Shown here in pieces: positions 1 through 8,842 of a stretch of 64,000 bases of DNA. The notes under the pieces were generated by a model. It did no database searches. It worked only from the letters and a program-made list of their open reading frames with translations, and was not told the origin of the DNA. This DNA comes from Muribaculaceae bacterium (GTDB taxonomy: Bacteria > Bacteroidota > Bacteroidia > Bacteroidales > Muribaculaceae). Location: contig JAQVCR010000005.1 of the NCBI GenBank assembly GCA_028689665.1, positions 28,403-92,402 of the forward strand. Direction: 5' to 3'. The position numbers and the translations under genes were made by a program. How positions within the stretch are numbered: position 1 is the stretch's first letter; each line of letters opens with the position of its first letter.

Positions 1-1
1 A

Positions 2-400
2 GCCGCAAAGGCATCGTGTCGCATATATATCGGAAACGAATTGCAATTGAGTGTATATCCACAATATGTATACCTCAACAATACCTCTTACACATATTAT
101 ACCATGAAAAATGGTAGCGCATATAGCAAGAAATTTGCAAAAGGAGATTATCTAAAATTAAATATTTATGGATATAGCTCTGATAAAGGTGTCGTAGGTC
201 CGGTAGAGTTTTATCTTGCCGATTATCGTTCGGATAATACAGCAGAATGGAAACTGATAAGTGAATGGACTTATGTGAACCTAGAGCAGCTAGGCAGTGT
301 GGAATATATTTATTTCCAAATGGAATCGTCCGACGTAGGACAGTGGGGAATAAATACTCCTACTTACTTTGCATTAGATCGTTTGAATCTTAAATTGTAA
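2..400 (+). CDS. DUF4465 domain protein, C-terminal fragment
   Basis: The reading frame is open from the left edge of the window, so the true start lies outside it and only about 132 residues are visible. The end contains SSDVGQWGINTPTYFALDRL, which resembles the closing part of DUF4465 domains, secreted or surface proteins of Bacteroidetes with a predicted beta-sandwich fold. The function of the family is not established. A TTG codon at 41 could be taken as a start, but the frame continues upstream without a stop, so a partial gene is the better reading. Two terminator-like hairpins follow the stop. The family call is from remembered motifs, not a search. Confidence 0.7.
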   Translation, partial: AAKASCRIYIGNELQLSVYPQYVYLNNTSYTYYTMKNGSAYSKKFAKGDYLKLNIYGYSSDKGVVGPVEFYLADYRSDNTAEWKLISEWTYVNLEQLGSVEYIYFQMESSDVGQWGINTPTYFALDRLNLKL

Positions 401-423
401 CTTAAGAATATTTTAGTAGTAGT

Positions 424-457
424 AATCCCGAAGACTGTGAAGTTTTCGGGATTTTTT
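424..457 (+). terminator. Rho-independent terminator after the DUF4465 gene
   Basis: The 9-bp arms AATCCCGAA (424-432) and TTCGGGATT (445-453) are perfectly complementary and run into a T-rich tail. It lies just downstream of the DUF4465 stop. Confidence 0.85.
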
Positions 458-471
458 ATAAAAAAATTGAA

Positions 472-511
472 GGGTGGCAATCTTCACAGATAGCCACCCC
501 GTTACTTTTTT
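472..511 (+). terminator. Second terminator-like hairpin
   Basis: Arms GGGTGGC (472-478) and GCCACCC (493-499) are followed by a T run around 505-511. With the preceding hairpin it makes a tandem terminator. The rest of the 401-806 gap holds only AT-rich sequence and the promoter of the next gene. Confidence 0.7.
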
Positions 512-751
512 GTAATAGATAGTTCATTGTAAGTAATTTTGTAAACCTAAAACTATCACTGTAAGTTAAATTTTACTTTTAATTATAGAAATACTCTTGT
601 TTATGACTATTAGACGAACGAGCCGTGAAAAAAGTTGCAACCATTATAATAAAAACAAGAATATAAATTGGAATGAACAGTATCTAAGAGCAAAAAAATG
701 GTAAAATATCAATTAATCAATTGGTAATGGTATTATTAAAAAAAAATTACA

Positions 752-759
752 TATATTTG
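752..759 (+). promoter_or_regulatory. Bacteroidetes -7 box for the hybrid kinase
   Basis: TATATTTG matches TAnnTTTG and lies 47 bases before the ATG. No well-spaced -33 TTTG is evident. Confidence 0.55.
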
Positions 760-806
760 TAAAATCCATTAATGAATAACAAAAACATATCAATATAACA
801 GAAAAT

Positions 807-3512
807 ATGCGTGGATATAAGTGTACCGACTTAGAGAATACCTTTAAATTGTTTATCATCGCTTTTATAGCAATGATAATGCTAGGCATAAGTTCATGTA
901 AAAATGTGTCAGATGCACAATTAAAGGAAAGAAAAAATATTTGCTTTGTTAGTTCTTTTACCGATAATCATATATGGTCAAGTCGTCTTTACGATGCATT
1001 TAAGTCTACGCTCGATACAAGTAAATATGATGTACAAATAACGAATGTATATCTTGATTCTAAGAGAATCGTAGATCCCGAAGCACGTCGATCTATATTA
1101 AATTATCATTTAAGGTCGGAAGGGAAAAATATAGAATTGGTAGTAGGTATGGATTTAGAAGCCACTGAATTGCTGATAGTCAATCCCGACTCCTTGATAC
1201 AACAATATCCGGTAGTGTGCGTGGCAACATTAGGCGATAGTATGAAGATAAGGCACGAGCATTGTGTTTTTATTAACTCAGTGATGCAAATAGACGAGAC
1301 ATTTGTGGTAGCCCGCAAGTTTTTGCCAAATGCAGTCAATGCTTACATTGTGAGCGACAGCACCGATACGGGCGTGCTATATAAAGAAGAAGCGCGCAGA
1401 CAATTAGAGATTTATGAAAATTATTATAATATCGATTATTCGATAAATGCAAAGAACGACAGCGACCTGCTGGCTAAGCTCAACAAGATAAATAGCGAAA
1501 ATTCATTTATAATTCTATGCACGTGGCAACGAGGCACCGACGGCGTGTATTATTTGCCCGAAAAGTTATATCCACGTATTGCAACCGAAAGCGGAACACC
1601 CGTGTTTACCATAGTCGATAATATGGCGAGCGATGGATTTATTGGCGGATATATGGAGCGAGCATCGGTGAATGGAGAAGCCCTAGCAAAACAAGTGGTA
1701 GCCGTTTTTGACGGAGAGAAACCCTCAGGACAAGTAAAGCCGCTAGTAGCAAGCCCGGTATTTAATACCGATGCAATGCGTTCGCACAACATACACACCG
1801 ATTTAATACCGGGGGACTCGTTAACGCAAAACTCGTTACAAGATTTTGTAGAAATAAATAGGAATTTAATTCTAACATTGCTAATTATTATAGTTGTTGC
1901 TATTATAGTGATAGTGTTGCTCTTTAAAATGAGCCGACGCTATAAAAATCTATATCGCAAATCCTATAAATTGGCAATAAAAAATAGAAATCTAGAAGTC
2001 GATTCCGAGCTGTTACTTTTCTCATTGAACCAGCTGAATGCCTATACGTGGGTAGTAAATCTTGATACACGTGGATTACATTATATAGATTCAAATTCCG
2101 AACTTAGAGGCATAAAAAACCTACAAGAATCGATTGATGATTTTATCAAAAGAGTGCATAGTGAAGATTTAGAAAGTTTTAATGATAAGTTTGAGATGTG
2201 TGTCAACGGACAATCAAAAAACTTTAAATGCGTATATCGCCTAAATAGAAGTATAAAAACAGACGATTACCAATGGTGGGAGACGCGAGGGATGGTGAGC
2301 GAACGCTATGACTCATCGGGAAATCGTTATCGCGCACTTTCCGGGATAAGCTACAATGTGCATGGCTACAAGAGCAAAGAGCAGCAATTAGCGCAAGCAG
2401 TGATTAATACCGAACGATCAGAGCAATGCAAATGCGACTTCTTTGCAAATATGAGCCACGAGATACGCACCCCGCTTAATGTAGTTGTAGGATTCTCCGA
2501 ATTAATGACAGAGGCACGCACCGAGTTAGAGCGAGAAGAATATGGCGACTTGATAAAAACAAATAGTAAATTGTTGCTCGACCTTATAGATGATATTTTA
2601 GATTTAAGCAAAATAGAGTCGGGTATGATGAAATTTGACATAACCACATTCGACTTTGTAGCCCTTTATAATGAAGTTTACAATTCATTTGTGAAAATAT
2701 CGAATAAGAATGTCAAAATAATAAGAAATGATAACGAAGAGCATTGTATGGTAGTGTTCGATCGCCGTCGACTGTTGCAAGTGCTTAATAATTTTATGTC
2801 GAATGCCATTAAATATACTGATCATGGCGAAATAACGATGAGCTGGTCGATAAGCGATGGCGGAATAAAAATAAGTGTAAAAGACACAGGAATTGGAATC
2901 TCCGACGAAAATAAGAGCAAAGTATTTAGCCAATACCAACGTTTTGACAGCATTGCAAAAGGCACAGGTCTGGGATTATCGATAAGTAAAGCCATTGTAG
3001 AAAAGCACAATGGCAAGATCGGATTTGAATCAGATTATGGAAAAGGCTCAACATTCTGGACGTGGTTGCCAATTCTCAGGCGAGAAGTGAGAGCCGAATT
3101 GCCGGTATCGTATAAGAAAGAGCAAGAGCTGGAGAAATTGTGTAGTCTAATTAGCGGGCTTAATATTCTGGTAGCCGATGATATAGACAGCAATTACCGC
3201 TTAATAGAAGCCGTATTCAGCAATTGCACAGTAGAGCAAGCTCCCGATGGCGTAGAAGCCGTGATAAAAGCCCGTATGAACAAGTACGATCTAATAATAA
3301 TGGACATACGAATGCCTGTACTCGATGGGCTGGAGGCGACACGTCAGATACGAAGATTTGATGTAACCACTCCGATAGTAATTCTCACAGCGCATGCCTT
3401 TGAAGCATATCGAGAAGAAGCCCAGAAAGTTGGTGCAAACGATTATATCACAAAGCCCATTGATCGACGCGCTTTATTATCAATAATAAAACGTTTGGTA
3501 CAAAAGGGTTAA
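807..3512 (+). CDS. Hybrid two-component sensor kinase with periplasmic binding-protein-like sensor
   Basis: This 901-residue protein senses a signal outside the inner membrane and carries both kinase and receiver modules. Residues 1-31 form a hydrophobic leader ending in ISSC, a possible lipobox. Residues about 40-330 resemble an ABC-type substrate-binding fold. A membrane helix spans about 352-374, followed by a PAS-like region (about 400-520). The HisKA domain has the phospho-acceptor His551 in SHEIRTP. The HATPase domain shows N (NNFMSNAIKYTD), G1 (DTGIGI) and G2 (GTGLGLSI) boxes. The C-terminal receiver carries Asp833 in MDIRMP, and KPI is the conserved receiver lysine. There is no DNA-binding domain, so a separate output regulator is expected. 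It stands alone between terminators. The ligand is unknown. Confidence 0.9.
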   Translation: MRGYKCTDLENTFKLFIIAFIAMIMLGISSCKNVSDAQLKERKNICFVSSFTDNHIWSSRLYDAFKSTLDTSKYDVQITNVYLDSKRIVDPEARRSILNYHLRSEGKNIELVVGMDLEATELLIVNPDSLIQQYPVVCVATLGDSMKIRHEHCVFINSVMQIDETFVVARKFLPNAVNAYIVSDSTDTGVLYKEEARRQLEIYENYYNIDYSINAKNDSDLLAKLNKINSENSFIILCTWQRGTDGVYYLPEKLYPRIATESGTPVFTIVDNMASDGFIGGYMERASVNGEALAKQVVAVFDGEKPSGQVKPLVASPVFNTDAMRSHNIHTDLIPGDSLTQNSLQDFVEINRNLILTLLIIIVVAIIVIVLLFKMSRRYKNLYRKSYKLAIKNRNLEVDSELLLFSLNQLNAYTWVVNLDTRGLHYIDSNSELRGIKNLQESIDDFIKRVHSEDLESFNDKFEMCVNGQSKNFKCVYRLNRSIKTDDYQWWETRGMVSERYDSSGNRYRALSGISYNVHGYKSKEQQLAQAVINTERSEQCKCDFFANMSHEIRTPLNVVVGFSELMTEARTELEREEYGDLIKTNSKLLLDLIDDILDLSKIESGMMKFDITTFDFVALYNEVYNSFVKISNKNVKIIRNDNEEHCMVVFDRRRLLQVLNNFMSNAIKYTDHGEITMSWSISDGGIKISVKDTGIGISDENKSKVFSQYQRFDSIAKGTGLGLSISKAIVEKHNGKIGFESDYGKGSTFWTWLPILRREVRAELPVSYKKEQELEKLCSLISGLNILVADDIDSNYRLIEAVFSNCTVEQAPDGVEAVIKARMNKYDLIIMDIRMPVLDGLEATRQIRRFDVTTPIVILTAHAFEAYREEAQKVGANDYITKPIDRRALLSIIKRLVQKG

Positions 3513-3526
3513 TAGTTAAATAATGC

Positions 3527-3598
3527 AAAACACAGTGCTTTTTATAGGATTTATGTTGTATAACATAATAATTAAGCATATATTTGCACTGTGTTTTT
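3527..3598 (+). terminator. Long-loop terminator-like inverted repeat
   Basis: AAAACACAGTGC (3527-3538) pairs with GCACTGTGTTTT (3586-3597) and ends in a T run. The 47-base loop contains a smaller hairpin (ATGTT/AACAT near 3552-3565). It probably terminates the kinase transcript. Confidence 0.6.
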
Positions 3599-3688
3599 CA
3601 TGGTATTAGATTTTAAGTTAAAGATTAGTTGTCGCGATGACAATTAATTTTTTTTTTGTGCCTATTGCAAAATAAGTATGAAAGTCAT

Positions 3689-3718
3689 TTTGTATTGATT
3701 ATAAATACACTATCTTTG
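3689..3718 (+). promoter_or_regulatory. Promoter of the DUF4831 gene
   Basis: A -33 TTTG (3689-3692) and a -7 box TATCTTTG (3711-3718) are separated by 18 bases, a good Bacteroidetes promoter. The ATG is 23 bases further on. Confidence 0.75.
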
Positions 3719-3741
3719 TAGTTACCAATAATATAAACTAT

Positions 3742-4833
3742 ATGAACAGAAAATTTTTAATTAGTTTAGTTGCTATATTTATAACATCATCAAGCCTATT
3801 AGCGCAGCAAACCACAAAATTTACTGCCGCAAAGCACAACGAATATGGGTTGGTATATTCATTGCCTACCACTCATGTTGAGGTGGAGATAGAGGCACAG
3901 AAAACGACAAAAACAGCAGGGCCCTACTATAAATATGCCAAGAAATATCTTAACATAGAAAATCCCATAACCGAAGATTCTCAGGAATGGAAGCTCGTCA
4001 GCGTCAACGTGCGTTCGTATGGCTCGGCAGATAAGAAAGATCAATATTTAATGCAATTCAAATCGGGGTCATCACCATTCTTGCTAGTAAACGAAAAAGG
4101 ATTGCCATTATCGATAAATATAGAGACAGAGGAGCCAAAAGAAGTAAAGAAAGCAATAAAAGCACCCACAAAATCGGTACTAGACAATAATTCATATGCC
4201 ACAGCCTTGCCCGGCGAGTTGCTCGTTAGCGAGTCGGTAGCAAAGAAAGCCGAGATAGCGGCAACAATGATTTACAAGATACGAGAAAGCCGCACAAATC
4301 TCATAACCGGCGAGGCAGAGCAGATGCCCCCCGACGGCGATGCAATGAAGCTAACCATGCAACAGCTCGACAAGCAAGAATCTACATTGATGGCACTCTT
4401 TATCGGGACAGAAAAAACCGAGAATGCCATAAAGCAATTTGATTATGTCCCAATGGGCGATATTAGCGATGAGGTGATAGCACGATTATCCGACTATTAT
4501 GGAATCGTAGATAGGAATAATCTAAGTGGCGATCCTATCTATCTATCAATAAAAATCACCAAGAAAGGCGAAATGCCCGTCAACGAAAAAGGCGAAGAAA
4601 AGAAATTGCCTAAAGGCGCAGTAATATATAATATTCCCGGAGAAGCACAATTGACATTGAAATATGATGGCAAGAAACTACTTGATCAAAAGTTTGACAT
4701 TGCGCAATTCGGAATACATTTTGGTCTGGATCCATCAATGTTTACCGATAAGAAAGCACCGGCTTATGTAATATTTCATTCAGCGACAGGAGCGATAAAA
4801 GAACTAGGTACACTACAGCCCGAAAGCAAATAA
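3742..4833 (+). CDS. DUF4831 family exported protein
   Basis: A 363-residue protein beginning with a signal peptide (MNRKFLISLVAIF...LLAQ, cleavage near residue 21), so it is exported to the periplasm or beyond. The segment YSLPTTHVEVEIEAQKTTK followed by AGPYYKYAKKYL is what I associate with DUF4831, a Bacteroidetes family of unknown function. No catalytic motif or membrane span is visible after the signal peptide. It has its own promoter and a strong terminator, so it is transcribed alone. The family call rests on remembered motifs; the function is unknown. Confidence 0.75.
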   Translation: MNRKFLISLVAIFITSSSLLAQQTTKFTAAKHNEYGLVYSLPTTHVEVEIEAQKTTKTAGPYYKYAKKYLNIENPITEDSQEWKLVSVNVRSYGSADKKDQYLMQFKSGSSPFLLVNEKGLPLSINIETEEPKEVKKAIKAPTKSVLDNNSYATALPGELLVSESVAKKAEIAATMIYKIRESRTNLITGEAEQMPPDGDAMKLTMQQLDKQESTLMALFIGTEKTENAIKQFDYVPMGDISDEVIARLSDYYGIVDRNNLSGDPIYLSIKITKKGEMPVNEKGEEKKLPKGAVIYNIPGEAQLTLKYDGKKLLDQKFDIAQFGIHFGLDPSMFTDKKAPAYVIFHSATGAIKELGTLQPESK

Positions 4834-4851
4834 AACACTTTATAAAAAACA

Positions 4852-4890
4852 AAAGCAGGTCGCTATCAACAACGACCTGCTTTCGCTTTT
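4852..4890 (+). terminator. Terminator after DUF4831 gene
   Basis: Perfect 11-bp arms AAAGCAGGTCG (4852-4862) and CGACCTGCTTT (4873-4883), then CGCTTTTT. Confidence 0.9.
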
Positions 4891-4939
4891 TAATAATATA
4901 TTTTTAAAATAGCATTATTAAAGCAAAATGTTAGGAATA

Positions 4940-4972
4940 TTTGCATTATATAAGAATAATGTATTATCTTTG
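4940..4972 (+). promoter_or_regulatory. Promoter of asnA
   Basis: TTTG at 4940-4943 and TATCTTTG at 4965-4972, spaced 21 bases, with the ATG 29 bases downstream of the -7 box. Confidence 0.75.
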
Positions 4973-5001
4973 CCGTTGAATACAATAAAAAATTAATAAT
5001 A

Positions 5002-6036
5002 ATGGCACTTATAATACCAAAACGATACAAGCAAAAGCTACTGCCCGAAACTACCGAAGTAGCAATAAAAACCATAAAAGAAGCATTCCAAGAACGCCTT
5101 GCGCGAGTGTTAAACTTACGCCGCGTAACAGCCCCACTGTTTGTGCTTTCGGGAACCGGACTTAACGACGATCTCAATGGCGTGGAACATGCAGTAACGT
5201 TTCAAATCAAAGATATGGGCGACCGTAGTGCAGAGGTAGTGCATTCTCTAGCCAAATGGAAGCGGGCAAAGCTGGGAGCATATTCAATAGCACCGGGTTA
5301 TGGCCTCTACACCGATATGAATGCAATTCGCACATTTGAAGAGCTCGACAATCTACATTCGCTATATGTAGACCAATGGGACTGGGAGCAGAGCATACGC
5401 AAAGAAGATCGCACCCTCGACTATCTAAAGACAGCAGTAGAGAAAATCTATCAAGCAGTAAAAGAAACCGAATGGCTCATATATGAAAAATTTCCTCACA
5501 TCACCCCAATATTGCCCGAGACAATAACATTCATACATAGCGAGGAACTGTTGCAGCAATATCCCGATCTACCATCAAAAGATCGAGAAGCCGAAGCCTG
5601 CAAAAAGTATGGCGCAATATTTATCATAGGGATAGGAAACCCCTTGAGCAACGGCGAGCCACACGACGGCCGCGCACCCGACTACGACGATTGGATTACA
5701 CGCAACAGCGATGGCTACTACGGGCTAAATGGCGATTTGCTATTCTGGAACCCAATATTAGAGACACCATTTGAATTATCGTCGATGGGAATACGAGTAG
5801 ATGAAGAATCGCTGGCGGCGCAGTTGAAATTACGCAATTGCGAAGACCGAGCCAAGTTTAAATTTCACAAATCGCTACTCAATGGCGAGCTACCCTATTC
5901 GATAGGCGGAGGCATCGGGCAGAGCCGTCTGTGTATGTTCCTGCTGCAGAAAGCCCACATAGGTGAAGTGCAAGCAAGCATCTGGCCAGAAGAACAGAAA
6001 GAGCTATGCCGCCAGAACCAAATCCTGCTAATGTAA
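5002..6036 (+). CDS. asnA: Aspartate-ammonia ligase (asparagine synthetase A)
   Basis: AsnA makes asparagine from aspartate, ammonia and ATP in the cytoplasm, through an aspartyl-adenylate. The 344-residue length is normal. Clear family segments are VTAPLFVLSGTGLNDDLNG, VVHSLAKWKR near residue 80, the DWEQSIRKEDRTLDYLK block, and the C-terminal GGGIGQSRLCMFLLQKAHIGEVQ block, which corresponds to class II synthetase motif 3. The gene has its own promoter and is followed by a tRNA-Asp gene with its own promoter. No asparaginase or glutamine-dependent synthetase is nearby. The identification is secure. Confidence 0.97.
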   Translation: MALIIPKRYKQKLLPETTEVAIKTIKEAFQERLARVLNLRRVTAPLFVLSGTGLNDDLNGVEHAVTFQIKDMGDRSAEVVHSLAKWKRAKLGAYSIAPGYGLYTDMNAIRTFEELDNLHSLYVDQWDWEQSIRKEDRTLDYLKTAVEKIYQAVKETEWLIYEKFPHITPILPETITFIHSEELLQQYPDLPSKDREAEACKKYGAIFIIGIGNPLSNGEPHDGRAPDYDDWITRNSDGYYGLNGDLLFWNPILETPFELSSMGIRVDEESLAAQLKLRNCEDRAKFKFHKSLLNGELPYSIGGGIGQSRLCMFLLQKAHIGEVQASIWPEEQKELCRQNQILLM

Positions 6037-6150
6037 AGGCACCGCAAGCCTAAGTGTTTAAGCGAGTTTAGGCGAGCTAATGAGTTAAGGTGGGTTAAGA
6101 TGTCTTTAAGAAAGGCTGTGAACGATAGAAAACAAAAAATTGGTAAAAAA

Positions 6151-6182
6151 TTTGGAGGATATGAGGTAATGTAGTATCTTTG
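6151..6182 (+). promoter_or_regulatory. Strong promoter of tRNA-Asp
   Basis: TTTGGAG at 6151-6157 and TATCTTTG at 6175-6182 with a 20-base spacer and A-rich sequence upstream. The extended TTTGGAG -33 region is shared with the promoter at 63913, suggesting a stable-RNA promoter class. Confidence 0.8.
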
Positions 6183-6221
6183 CAGTCGCAAATGAGAAAA
6201 GCCTCAAAAGCGAGCCAAAAT

Positions 6222-6295
6222 GGTGTGGTAGTTCAGCTGGTTAGAATACCTGCCTGTCACGCAGGGGGTCGCGGGTTCGAGTCCCGTCCGCACCG
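6222..6295 (+). tRNA. tRNA-Asp (anticodon GTC)
   Basis: The 74-base gene folds as a cloverleaf. The acceptor stem pairs GGTGTGG (6222-6228) with CCGCACC (6288-6294), with one T-G pair and discriminator G at 6295. The anticodon stem CCTGC/GCAGG encloses loop CTGTCAC with anticodon GTC. The T arm is CGGG TTCGAGT CCCG. CCA is not encoded, so it must be added after transcription. Confidence 0.97.
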
Positions 6296-6310
6296 CAGTG
6301 GAGAGAGGAG

Positions 6311-6354
6311 ATGAGCAACATAACTTGAAATAGAGTTGGTTGCTCATTCTTTTA
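6311..6354 (+). terminator. Terminator after tRNA-Asp
   Basis: Arms ATGAGCAAC (6311-6319) and GTTGCTCAT (6339-6347), then TCTTTTAT. A second small hairpin (AAAAGTCAAA/TTTGGCTTTT, 6361-6382, then T run) follows directly. Confidence 0.75.
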
Positions 6355-6398
6355 TATATTAAAAGTCAAATCTTTGGCTTTTTTATAAAGAATTATGG

Positions 6399-6428
6399 TT
6401 TGTATGAATGCAATTTTATATAATTTTG
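6399..6428 (+). promoter_or_regulatory. Promoter of topA
   Basis: TTTG (6399-6402) and TAATTTTG (6421-6428) are separated by 18 bases. Confidence 0.6.
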
Positions 6429-6466
6429 CCCCCGATTTAAATGTGGAACTATATTAATAAGGTATT

Positions 6467-8797
6467 ATGCCAAAAAACTTAGTCATTGTAGAGAGCCCGG
6501 CAAAGGCCAAGACAATAGAGAAATTTTTAGGAACCGACTATGAGGTGCTATCCAGCTATGGACACATACGCGACCTTCATAAGAAGAATTTCAGTATCGA
6601 TGTAGAGCATGGATTCACGCCGATATATGAAATACCAACGGAGAAGAAGGAGCTAGTGAGCAAGCTTAAGAAGAGTGCCAAGAAAGCCGAGATGGTATGG
6701 CTCGCATCCGATGAGGACCGCGAGGGAGAAGCCATTGCGTGGCATCTATATGAGGTGCTAGGACTAAATCCAGAAAATACGAAGCGAATAGTTTTCCACG
6801 AAATCACCAAAAATGCTATACTTAATGCCATAGACAACCCCCGAAACATAGACATAAACCTAGTAGATGCGCAGCAGGCACGTCGAGTGCTAGATCGCAT
6901 AGTAGGATTTGAATTATCTCCGGTGCTATGGAAAAAGATAAAGATGGGTCTGTCGGCAGGACGTGTGCAGAGCGTAGCCGTTAGGTTGATTGTAGATCGC
7001 GAGAAAGAAATAAAAGCATTTAACAGCGAGAGTTTTTATCGTGTAGTTGCCGAATTTAAAGTGTCGGGTGATAACAAAATAGTTAAAGCCGAGCTATCAC
7101 GTCGTCTAAAAGACGAAGCCGAAGCAAATGATTTTCTTGAGTCGTGCAAAGATGCAATATTTACAATAGGAGATGTTACAGTAAAGCAAATCAAGAAATC
7201 GCCGGCACCACCATTCACAACTTCGACCCTACAACAAGAGGCAAACCGCAAACTCGGATTTTCGGTAGCACAGACTATGTCGGTGGCACAGAAGCTCTAT
7301 GAGGCAGGACACATCACCTATATGCGTACCGACTCGTTGAATTTATCATCGATGGCGATAGGTATGATAAGCTCGGAGATAGAGGCAACCATGGGCAGTG
7401 AATATTTGAAAATACGTAAATATCACACAAGCACAAAGGGCGCACAAGAGGCACACGAGGCAATTCGTCCCACATCGATAAGCGCACACGAAGTAAGTGG
7501 CACAGCGCAAGAAAAGAAGCTGTATGGCTTGATATGGAAGCGAACAATAGCTTCACAAATGAGTGATGCCTTACTTGAAAAGACAAATGTGTCGATAGAT
7601 ATTTCTACTCGCAGCGAGAAATTCAACGCATCGGGCGAGGTAGTGAAATTTGACGGGTTCTTAAAAGTGTATCTAGAATCGTCGGTTGAAGACGAAGATG
7701 TAGATGAAGACACTAACCGACTCCCCGAAATGAAGCTGGGCGAAAATATGAAGTCGAATGTTATATCGGCAATGTTACGCTACACACAGCAGCCGGCACG
7801 ATATAACGAAGCCAGCCTAGTGCGTAAGATGGAAGAGCTGGGAATAGGACGACCATCTACTTATGCTCCCACAATATCAACCATTCTTAATCGCGAATAT
7901 GTGGTGAAAGGCGAAAAAGAAGGCGAAGAGCGAGAATATAGCGTGCTAAACTTAAAAGGTGGTAAGATTTCACAGAAAGTACTCACCGAGAAAGTAGGTG
8001 CAGAAAAAGGCAAACTATTACCTACCGATATCGGAATGGTGGTAAATGATTTCTTAATGGAGTATTTCCCCAATATTATGGATTATAATTTCACGGCGAG
8101 CATCGAGGCAGAATTTGATGAGGTAGCTGATGGAAATATTAAATGGAATAAAGAAATAGCCAATTTCTACAAGGTGTTTCACCCCGATGTAGAGAAGACT
8201 TCAAATATGCGTCTTGAGAGGAAAGTGGGCGAGAGAAAACTCGGCACCGACCCAAAGACCGGGAAAGAAATATCGGTGAAAATAGGACGTTTCGGACCGT
8301 TGGTACAGATAGGATCGACCGACGACGAAGAAAAGCCACAATTTGCATCACTGCTAAAGGGACAGTCGGTGTCGACAATAACACTCGAAGAAGCGTTAGA
8401 GCTGTTTAAGATGCCACGCCACTTAGGCGACTTTGAAGGAGCCGAAGTAACTGTTGCAATCGGACGATTTGGACCATACGTTAAGCATAACAGCAAATAT
8501 GTATCAATTCCGGCGAGCCTTTCTCCGCAAGAAATCACTTTAGAAGAAGCATCAGAATTGATATTAAAGAAGCGAGAAGACGATAATAATAAGATAATAT
8601 CCGATTATGATGATGTGAAAGTGTTAAATGGACGATTTGGACCATACATCACATATAAGAAGAAAAATTATAAGATATTAAAAACAATCGATGCGGCCAA
8701 GCTCAGTTTAGAGGAGTGTAAAGCCATAATTGAGAAGCAAGATGCGTCGCCTGCCGCAAAGAAGCCCCGTCGCACAGTCGCAAAGAAAAAAGCATAA
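6467..8797 (+). CDS. topA: DNA topoisomerase I
   Basis: This type IA topoisomerase relaxes negative supercoils by a transient tyrosine-DNA link. The 776-residue protein opens with the Toprim domain (LVIVESPAKAKTIEKFLG; acidic residues in SDEDREGEAIAWHL). The catalytic tyrosine is Tyr285 in ITYMRTDSLNLS. The C-terminal half lacks cysteine zinc fingers. It carries three repeated GRFGP units (near residues 607, 665 and 723), the Toprim_CRPT type seen in Bacteroidetes TopA, and ends in a lysine/arginine-rich tail (KKPRRTVAKKKA) likely to bind DNA or RNA polymerase. It is a single gene between its own promoter and a bidirectional terminator. Confidence 0.97.
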   Translation: MPKNLVIVESPAKAKTIEKFLGTDYEVLSSYGHIRDLHKKNFSIDVEHGFTPIYEIPTEKKELVSKLKKSAKKAEMVWLASDEDREGEAIAWHLYEVLGLNPENTKRIVFHEITKNAILNAIDNPRNIDINLVDAQQARRVLDRIVGFELSPVLWKKIKMGLSAGRVQSVAVRLIVDREKEIKAFNSESFYRVVAEFKVSGDNKIVKAELSRRLKDEAEANDFLESCKDAIFTIGDVTVKQIKKSPAPPFTTSTLQQEANRKLGFSVAQTMSVAQKLYEAGHITYMRTDSLNLSSMAIGMISSEIEATMGSEYLKIRKYHTSTKGAQEAHEAIRPTSISAHEVSGTAQEKKLYGLIWKRTIASQMSDALLEKTNVSIDISTRSEKFNASGEVVKFDGFLKVYLESSVEDEDVDEDTNRLPEMKLGENMKSNVISAMLRYTQQPARYNEASLVRKMEELGIGRPSTYAPTISTILNREYVVKGEKEGEEREYSVLNLKGGKISQKVLTEKVGAEKGKLLPTDIGMVVNDFLMEYFPNIMDYNFTASIEAEFDEVADGNIKWNKEIANFYKVFHPDVEKTSNMRLERKVGERKLGTDPKTGKEISVKIGRFGPLVQIGSTDDEEKPQFASLLKGQSVSTITLEEALELFKMPRHLGDFEGAEVTVAIGRFGPYVKHNSKYVSIPASLSPQEITLEEASELILKKREDDNNKIISDYDDVKVLNGRFGPYITYKKKNYKILKTIDAAKLSLEECKAIIEKQDASPAAKKPRRTVAKKKA

Positions 8798-8801
8798 AAA
8801 T

Positions 8802-8842
8802 AAAAAATGAGAGTCAAAATTATTTTGGTTCTCATTTTTTTA
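8802..8842. terminator. Bidirectional terminator between topA and the LuxR-type gene
   Basis: A stem of about 19 bp (8802-8820 with 8821-8840) is flanked by A runs on the left and T runs on the right, so it can end transcription from both converging genes. It contains one G-T mismatch region (GTC/GGT). Confidence 0.85.

Noticed and set aside
6040..6110. Array-like repeats between asnA and tRNA-Asp
   Set aside because: Several GTTTA/GTTAAG/GAGTT words recur, but not with fixed length or spacing, so no repeat element is supported.
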